Shown in pieces: positions 57,361 through 64,000 of a stretch of DNA of 64,000 nt. Below the pieces are notes generated by a model. That model ran no database searches. It saw only the letters and a program-made list of their open reading frames with translations, and was not told where the DNA came from. Source of the DNA: Cylicocyclus nassatus (Eukaryota; Nematoda; Chromadorea; Rhabditida; Strongylidae); NCBI GenBank assembly GCA_958299035.1, contig CATQJL010000316.1, forward strand, positions 20,375,676 through 20,439,675, in the 5' to 3' direction. Within the stretch, counting starts at the first letter, position 1. Every line of letters starts with the position of its first letter. The translations under genes and the position numbers were made by a program.

Positions 57361-58280
57361 AAATCCAATTATTTTATAGCGAGAAGTCAGAGAAGTAAAA
57401 GCTTGTTGCAGCAGTTGCTGTAAGTGACATTCCCACTGAAAGAGGCTTTTTAGCGTTTTTCCAAGGGATAAAGTAATAAACTCTGTTCCAGAAAACGTCG
57501 TTCCTTTAATTGCTATCCAGCTTGCTTTCTTTCGTGCTAAACTATGAGTAGAGATTTCCACTGCTTATGAGAACATCTCTACAATGACAAATGCGCAGAA
57601 TCTGCTTGTTATTTTAGACCGCTGCATCCAAAGATAGAGCTCTCAGCCTCCTTTGTCCCTCAAGTCCTCGCAAAAGATTCAGTTTTTGTTTTTTTTTTAA
57701 ATTTTTTTTTATTTTTTTAAAGATTTTTGTTTTCATGACTTGTAAGCTTGCTGACGTTTGGCAGATTCCGCGCTTCGTAACTGGGATGACCCCACATAGT
57801 TTCTCTTCGACTGATCTTTCTATATAAGAACTGCTAGAACGTTCCTTTGCATCATTACTGTGGAAGAAAATCGCCAATCTATTCTTGATTGTAAACATAC
57901 ATAGTAGTAATTGCTCTAGCACACAAAAAATAAACTTTGTTTGAACTGTGGGCCTGATATACATTGTCTTAGAAGAAAATTTATATTACTCAAACAACTC
58001 AAAAAACCAGATGTATGCCAAGAATTAACCTTTACCTTAATGTCCACGCAGGATTATTAAGCTTGATGAGTTATTGCTACATTCTGACGAATCCTTTGAG
58101 AAGATGAGTAATTTCATGCCTGAAGTGTATCAAATGCCCTTGACGAACACGCTCATTAGTTCACTCTTACCTTTAAGAGCTTTTGCTCTAATTGATTTCG
58201 TAAGAAAGGTCACTTCCTTTTGGTTTGCTTGTTCGACCATAAATTACCTAATACTTTTTTTGAGTTAGCTTTGAAGAAGT

Positions 58281-58289
58281 GTTTTCTAG
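58281..58289 (+). promoter_or_regulatory. possible SL trans-splice acceptor at the srt start
   Basis: GTTTTCTAG abuts the ATG at 58290. Nematode 3' splice sites have the consensus TTTTCAG, and an acceptor with no matching upstream donor at a start codon is the usual sign of leader trans-splicing. If an unseen upstream exon exists, it would be an ordinary intron end instead. Confidence 0.4.
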
Positions 58290-61200
58290 ATGGAACAGCT
58301 CATCAAGTATGGCTGGGATGCAGAGAGAATACCAAGTTATGACTGCTGGTGAGTGTGATTTGTGTATGCTATGCTATGTTCTTAACTTTTGCAGCCCGTG
58401 GTTTGGAGATCGAAAATTCATTAGGTTGACTAATAATTAAGTTTGGTTTGACTTGCATCTTTAAAATCCCATAAAAATTCGAGTGCTACCCATTCTGCTA
58501 AAATTTTTGCAAGAAGGTAGCTTCAAGCCTCTATAAATACCAAGTTGTCTAAATTTTTTGTTACCAAAATGACAGTTATGCCCTTATATGATCGAACCTC
58601 CAAACGCTTCAATTTCTAAGTATCGTTCTCAACCTATAGTGGATACACGGATGACTTATTTGATGGTTAAATATGTACAACTTTTGGCTACATGGCGAGC
58701 TACAATGAAGATTGTGAGCCGATGTTTGTGAATTTCTGCAGCGAAAAATGGAAGAATTCCCAGGCATTTGCGCGTGAGGTCTTTCAAGAGTGCAGCATAG
58801 CTGGAATGATTATCAATGGTCGTGCAAAGTATTGAACATTTCAAAATTTGTTGTGTGGATGCCAGTTGTGCATTTTGCACTGAATTTCAAATCGTTTTTC
58901 ATAGCATGATTTTCGGAAATTTGATGAAAAAATTCAATTATTCCAATTTCTTGCACAATTTCGTTGTCAAAATAATGACTGGCGTTCAAGGAGAGTTAAC
59001 CATCCGATTCTTCTTGATTTGCGCTTTTCAACGATACCATACATTCTTACATAAATCAGTTTGTAAATTTGCTACAAGCCGTTAAAAACGACCAAACTTA
59101 TTTTTTAGCCAATATTAATTAATATATGCGGTGAATTGATCACTGAACGCGAATTTAGTCTTTCCTAACGTTGAAAGTATGTTAGAAGGTTTTAACGTAC
59201 CTTATTAAGCCTTGTATCGCTTGGCCTGTCATTGATTAGAAACTTGTCATAGCCAGCAAATTGTTTGTGTTCTTGTATAATAGAAAGAAAAAAAACAACG
59301 TGTTCCGTTATACTCCGTTTCATTCCTTCCCCAGGCAAGTTTTGTAGTTTTTAGGCCCTCTCAGGAACTCTTCTCAGTAAGAAGAGAGGGTCTATGGTTT
59401 TTGAATTGGTTTTTGAAGATCAAATTGTACTACTTGTCATGTCTGAGATGATTTCGCTTGTAAGTCCAACAGGTTTTCTCATATAGTTACTCACGTCTGG
59501 CAGAAAATAAGAAGTATGAGCCGGTTTTTTTTTTCGAGCCCATGAACAATCTCTATGACAATTGAGCAGGTGGCTATGTACAACTATCAAATCGCGGCAT
59601 TTACAGGAATTCTACGAGGCAATATGGTCACACAAACCATCTTCTAGGCATTCCGTCATTTACGGATTGAGCGCGGAGGTTGGAAACTCACCAAATCTCA
59701 CGTTATTCTGAATTATTCTGAATCATTACAGTTTCTCTACACCATTGCATTACTAATCTTGACGAGAAAAGAGCAGCGTCGGTTGTCTTGCTATAAAATT
59801 ATGATTTCACTAGGTTGGTGACTGAAAATTAAATTCCAAACATATGAAGCTTATAGTGAAGTTCCAGGCGCTTATGATATGGTAGCTATTTCCATCAACT
59901 CTATTGCATCGGGTTATCTATGGTTGTCTGGCGCTAATTACTGCACAGATCCGACCACTATATATGCGTTAGGATGTCTTGGTGTAGGTACGTTATTTCA
60001 GGAAGTTTAATGTTCTAAGCGAGGGCCGCCTTCATTTGTGTGGTTATGCATGTTTCTCACAAAGGAGTAGTCAGAATTTGAAGTGGTCAAAAACAAGCCG
60101 CACACCATTAGATGCAATATAACACCCTGACTTCGAATCTGTATTTCGTGTGTGCTTAGCGTTTTGTGGGCGAAGTTATGAGCCTTTGAAGGCCGTTACT
60201 CTGCAAGAAATTGTGCATGCAAAGCGCAAATTTAGTAGCACAAAGCCATGTTTAGCTCAATGCTGGGGCAAAACATGCACCTAAGTTGCTTTACATTCTT
60301 AAAGCCTAAGGGGCTGAGAGTGCGATGCTCATTTTCGCAATTTTTATGTACGACAGTGAAACTGCTCAAAACTTCGTCCAGAAGGTGCTAAGCAGATGGA
60401 AAATGCACACGCACATTCATCGTTGAATGGTACATCGACTGTAGACAATTGCTTGGATTGGCCACTTCGACTTCTGACCAATCTCTTGTCAGTTACCAGG
60501 AAAAACTCAGTATCAAGATCTTGAAAATTCTTAGTTCGCGCTTCAGTGCAGAGTCAGAATAGATTTACAGCATGTGTCACGTGCCACATTCATTCTACTC
60601 GAACCATTTTCACTTCATCCTATCGTTATTGGTCAAATCAGTGGACTGACGATAGAAGTGGAATAGAAGAATAAAGAATAATAATCCAATAGAAGTGGAT
60701 GTAATAGGTCAAGTGGATTAAACGGACATCCGCTTCGCTACTGGTCCTTTTACTGACTTGGCCAGCGGCAAAGTTTATGAAGTGGATCAAGCGTATCAAG
60801 TGGATTGAGTGTAGCGCGTGCATACCTTTCCATAATGCAAATCTTCCAAGTGCAAAATCTTTCAATGAGATTACTCAGGACATTAGTGCCAGACAACAGC
60901 CATTTATCTCATTATATTGGGTTGTTCAAAAAGTTTTGCCAGTTCTTCTTACAAATACCACTGCAATACGAACTCAAGCAGTTGACCTGATATGTGTTCT
61001 TGGTGTGCGATGGCACCAACCATCAAATACGCCATTCTTGGAAAAACAACTACGAAATGACACTTCGGGAAGGGACAGCGATCCGCTGCACTAAAATCTG
61101 CGAAAAGGTAAATTTTTCAGATTGATTCTTGGAGAAGAGTATTCGCGATATAACTAATCATAGTCTGAGCTGGTACACACCAGAATATCATTGGTTGAAA

Positions 61201-62423
61201 AACACTCCAAGAAAATCTAGATAGAACAAATTAGCTTAACAATTACCTTTATTGGCAAAACTTTTCAAATAGCTCAATATTCTGAAGTTTTTGCTATTTC
61301 AAACCCTTATCATTAAAAAGATAAATCCGCAGTCAAAGTTTTCTTATATCGTGCCAAAACGAATCTACATTCATGGCTCCGATAAAGAATAAACTTGTGA
61401 TCATGTTGCATCGACCGTTTTCCTCCTTGCCATAATTCTTCTATGTAGTGAAAAAAGTTTCAAATTCTATGATAATTGCCTCAAATGTCATACTTGTGTC
61501 CAAATTTCTGCATTCTTAGGTTTCTGGTGCGGAGCATGTCTGAATTGTTTCGTTCTTGTAATAAATCGGTTACTTGAAGTATCGAACAAGCATTGGTTGC
61601 ACATGGTAAGTTTGATTCTTGCGATTTAGTCATTGAAATCCAAAACATCATTTAGATTTACGGAGGTAATCGAACATATATTGTTCTCCTTTTACCCTTT
61701 ATCTATAGCGTATACTTCTGTTTCTTTACACCTCCTGTCCTTTTCAACTCTGATCATATGGCATGGTTTTTCTTCACATATGCGCCCGGTTATGACTCTA
61801 ATCAGGTGCGTGTCGTCTTGATTTTCTGAGTCTTCGATTACAATCCTAATAGGGTGTAAGCTTTCCTTATTTAGTACTACAGCGTCCCACACACTATCAA
61901 CAATTTGCTTGTTGTGATGATAACGTGCTTACTTTATGTACCCTACTCTCGAGTTCTACTATCGCTTTCAAAGTCCGCAACGCGGCTATCATGGGCCCAA
62001 AAATCAGTAAGTTTTGCAACATGGTCACGCTTCCAGAAACAACTTTTTTTAGTTCTTTATTCAATGTATACTAATTTGTACTGCGAACCTTGTAGCGGCG
62101 TTGATTTATGTCTATATGCAATTTTTCAATACAGCTTCATACTTTGTGCTTATCGGACATATCTGCTGGCAACTAGGACACGGTAAAAAATTTTTAGTTT
62201 CATTTTGTCAATATTTTTTAGTCCAAAAAATCCTTCTATTTGCTGTAAAGGTTCAAGATCATTTTCAGGTTTTCCAGCAATCGTTTACCTTGTTTTCAAC
62301 AGAACTATCCAAAGAGAAGCTCTAGAATTGCTGAGACTACGGAAGCCAATAAAGCGGACGCAAATTACTCCAGTCTCAAAATCTTCGAAGCAGAGTAACG
62401 GTTCATTGCGTGAAGGGCTCTAG
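58290..62423 (+). CDS. serpentine receptor class T (srt) chemoreceptor, 9 exons
   Basis: Model: 58290-58348, 59570-59678, 59732-59813, 59868-59987, 61520-61605, 61656-61805, 61875-62006, 62053-62182, 62269-62423. Introns are GT-AG, phases agree, and the sum is 1023 nt (340 codons plus stop), usual for Srt. Landmarks: IPSYDC (about 14-19, extracellular N-terminus), LYTIALLILTRKE (helix 1 end), SCYKIMISLGAYDM (70-87), WCGACLNCFVLVINRLLEV (125-144, helix 3 and its NR..E end), YGGNRTYIVLLLPFIY (helix 4), YYSVPHTINNLLVV (203-216), IYVYMQFF and IGHICWQLGHG (helices 6-7), VYLVFNRTIQREALELL (295-311). Such proteins sit in sensory-neuron cilia as G-protein-coupled receptors; the ligand cannot be inferred. 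Exon 2's first 12 codons (WLCTTIKSRHLQ) fit the family poorly, so that acceptor is the least certain. The ATG follows TTTTCTAG directly, a possible trans-splice acceptor. Introns 1 and 4 hold transposon remnants. Confidence 0.82.
58419..59124. mobile_element. mariner-like remnant in srt intron 1
   Basis: ATTAGGTTGACTAATAATTA plus AGTTTGGT at the left pairs with ACCAAACTTATTTTTTAGCC and AATAT at about 59088-59115. The element is about 700 bp. A plus-strand frame of about 50 codons at 58686-58835 (YMASYNEDCEPMF...) looks compositionally like protein but has no family match. It could be captured or transposase-derived sequence. Confidence 0.5.
60915..61280. mobile_element. mariner-like MITE in srt intron 4
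   Basis: TATTGGGTTGTTCAAAAAGTTTTGCCA pairs with TTGGCAAAACTTTTCAAATAGCTCAATA over 28 bp with few mismatches. It lies wholly inside the 1.5 kb intron between exons 4 and 5, the longest intron of the gene. Related to the MITE at 44479-45343 in the paralogue. Confidence 0.78.
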
Positions 62424-62441
62424 GTTTGCAATATTATTATT

Positions 62442-63363
62442 ATTAGGTTGTTGCAAAAATAATGTCCGTTTTTCTAAACCTATATTAAAAACAACTTTTT
62501 CCCCATCAGACTTTCTTTTTCGATATAGCATCTGCATATCATTGGAAAGCTCTCTTTATGTACTTTCTCACGGCGGTGAAATTGAGCTGCTATCCTCACT
62601 TGTGAGAATTTCACCAGCATTTTCCATATCCGCACTCAAAATCAGAATCTCATAGCTTCCACTTTCTTGACCACAATTCAGGAGCAAATAAACGAATTCT
62701 TCTGAAAACATAGCAAGTGTGTTGAATGAAGATTGTTTACCTACTGCGTGCTTATGTAGATTGTTGGAGAAATGTGGACTGAGAAATTGACGCGTCAAAA
62801 TAGACACTCGCTGCTGGCATTCTATGGGTCAGAAATTTCTCATAATTAAGGCAATCGCCAAAGCTTCGCCCATTTCTCTAAGCTTGAAATTAGCACACCT
62901 TAACCGCTTTATTTGAAGAGAAACTTAGCTATTCAGTGCGCGAAGAATTCCAAATTTTCATAATTAGGCACTTACAAGCCTACAACAAATAGGCTCAAAA
63001 GAGTGAACATTTTTGAATTTTTTTTCTTTTCTTTTCGCAGAACTCCTTCGTTGGAGTTTTCTATACACACCTATACTATTGGCCTGCGGCTACAAAATAA
63101 GCTAATTAGCAGACATAGGGACAAAGCTTGAAGGGAGTTGTAAGCTCTTGAAGACGAGGTTTTCAAGAGAAAAGCTTTCAGTTTTCTGACGCATGGTTTT
63201 CTTCCCGTTTGCGATATCAGTATGGGCAGGGGCGCGCTAAGTTAAGAAAGGTATGATGTTTTTGATGGTCTTGACTGCATTCAAAAATATGGAGACTGAA
63301 CGAAGTTATAGCCTTCCAAAGTGAAAATTTGCAAAACGGACATTATTTTTGCAACAACCTAAT
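62442..63363. mobile_element. mariner-like element just downstream of the srt stop
   Basis: ATTAGGTTGTTGCAAAAATA plus ATGTCCGTTTT pairs with AAAACGGACATTATTTTTGC and AACAACCTAAT. It starts 18 bp after the srt stop codon, so it must supply most of that gene's 3' untranslated sequence. An AATAAA lies inside it at 62686-62691. No transposase frame. Confidence 0.82.
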
Positions 63364-63373
63364 AAAATATATA

Positions 63374-64000
63374 TAGGGTGTCCCAAAAAATGTATCGAAC
63401 GTTTGATTGTTTATAACTCTTTTATTATGAAGTTCCGAGAAGCGGTAAGCGCTGTCTTGTAGAGCTGGCTTCAACTTAGATTTACAGTATGGAGCGAATC
63501 CTCCTTCTTCCTCCGTTACTGTAGGATTACGGTATAAACTTGAAAGAGGGTTTTGGGCCATGAAAGGCCATATTTTGCCTCAGAAAGGAATCAAAACAGC
63601 CTGAAAACTTTTACACTAGGCCAATTAGAGTTGCTGGTTCTAATTGTAAAGTTCCCAATTTATTATGATGCTTCATTGAAGAGTTATGCCAGGTAAGAAG
63701 TAACTGCCATTTTTTCAATGTTCCTAAAAAGTGCGGTTACACCGTTGAGAAAGCTTCGTAATCTTGTGAATAGTTGAGTATTGAACTCGCGTCCATAAAA
63801 ACCCCAATACACAAGTTTTCACATTTTTTTCTGAAAAATTTTGAAACGGCAGTTTTTTCCACTTTGACACCATATGTTTCAAGTTTCTACCGTAATCCTA
63901 CAGTAATGAAGAGAGATAGGTGATTCTTTCTATACTGCAAATCTAAGAAGCCAGCTCTACAAAACGGTACCTGAAGCAAGGCAAAAGAGTTCTTGGGAAG
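63374..64000. mobile_element. family A Tc1/mariner-type MITE, copy 6, runs off the window
   Basis: It starts TAGGGTGTCCCAAAAAATGT after a TA-rich spacer and follows copy 5 (49296-49976) closely throughout. The right inverted repeat has begun (TGTAGGATTACGG complement near 63893 and beyond) when the window ends. About 50 bp are missing. Confidence 0.88.

Larger units (their letters stand above)
56802..58289. other. upstream region of the receptor gene; one small element
   Basis: It contains the element at 57061-57360. A 170-codon minus-strand frame at 57049-57561 overlaps that element and has no family match that I recognise. I can name no promoter motif for the srt gene. Confidence 0.4.

Noticed and set aside
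57049..57561. 170-codon minus-strand frame
   Set aside because: Longest unexplained frame near the receptor, but half of it lies in a TIR element and I recognise no family or splice structure.

Overview
This window looks like repeat-saturated nematode DNA, probably from a rhabditid (Rhabditina) species. Three things point there. There is a chemoreceptor gene of the nematode-specific serpentine class T (srt) family with short GT-AG introns. There is a sequence that matches the nematode SL1 trans-spliced leader at 20 of 22 bases. There are decayed LINEs of the kind common in strongylid and rhabditid genomes. No bacterial-type operon, rRNA, canonical functional tRNA or CRISPR array was seen. Most open reading frames in the window are chance or lie inside transposon remnants.

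The only gene that looks intact is an srt receptor at 58290-62423 (+ strand, 9 exons in my model, 340 codons). A damaged paralogue covers 43583-47990. It keeps parts of exons 6 to 9 and has been hit at least three times: a 561 bp element at the exon 6 splice donor, a mariner-like MITE in the next intron, and a 2.2 kb LINE with 17 bp target duplications in the last exon. The 561 bp element carries the SL1-like RNA candidate (43988-44113). It has a 22-base leader followed at once by GT, then two hairpins with an Sm-like site between them. This is the most unusual object in the window.

The rest, left to right, is layered mobile DNA. 0.6-2.4 kb: two Tc1/mariner-type MITEs with CAGGGTGTCCC ends (family A; further copies at 34.1, 41.7, 49.3 and 63.4 kb). 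2.9-12.9 kb: foldback elements and a hAT-type element with a clear 8 bp target duplication. 13.3, 24.4 and 42.4 kb: Helitron-like elements, the last a large palindrome. 15.8 and 41.2 kb: PIF/Harbinger-like MITEs with TAA duplications. 16.5-17.8 kb: a foldback split by a hAT MITE. 18.4-20.2 kb: a foldback with tRNA-like sequence in both arms around a mariner-like MITE. 20.2-21.9 kb: a LINE remnant on the minus strand. 24.0-24.4 kb: a large GT/CTGT microsatellite. 24.8-27.4 kb: nested mariner-like DNA. 27.9-33.2 kb: a foldback carrying a Ty3/gypsy-type LTR retrotransposon that has lost integrase. 37-41.7 kb: more terminal-inverted-repeat elements, one with an LTR fragment inside. 52.5-53.8 kb: a full-length but dead mariner. 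54.5-55.4 and 62.4-63.4 kb: further mariner-like palindromes.

All calls come from reading the sequence by eye. Boundaries of palindromic elements are accurate to a few bases where a target duplication is quoted and to about 10-20 bases elsewhere.
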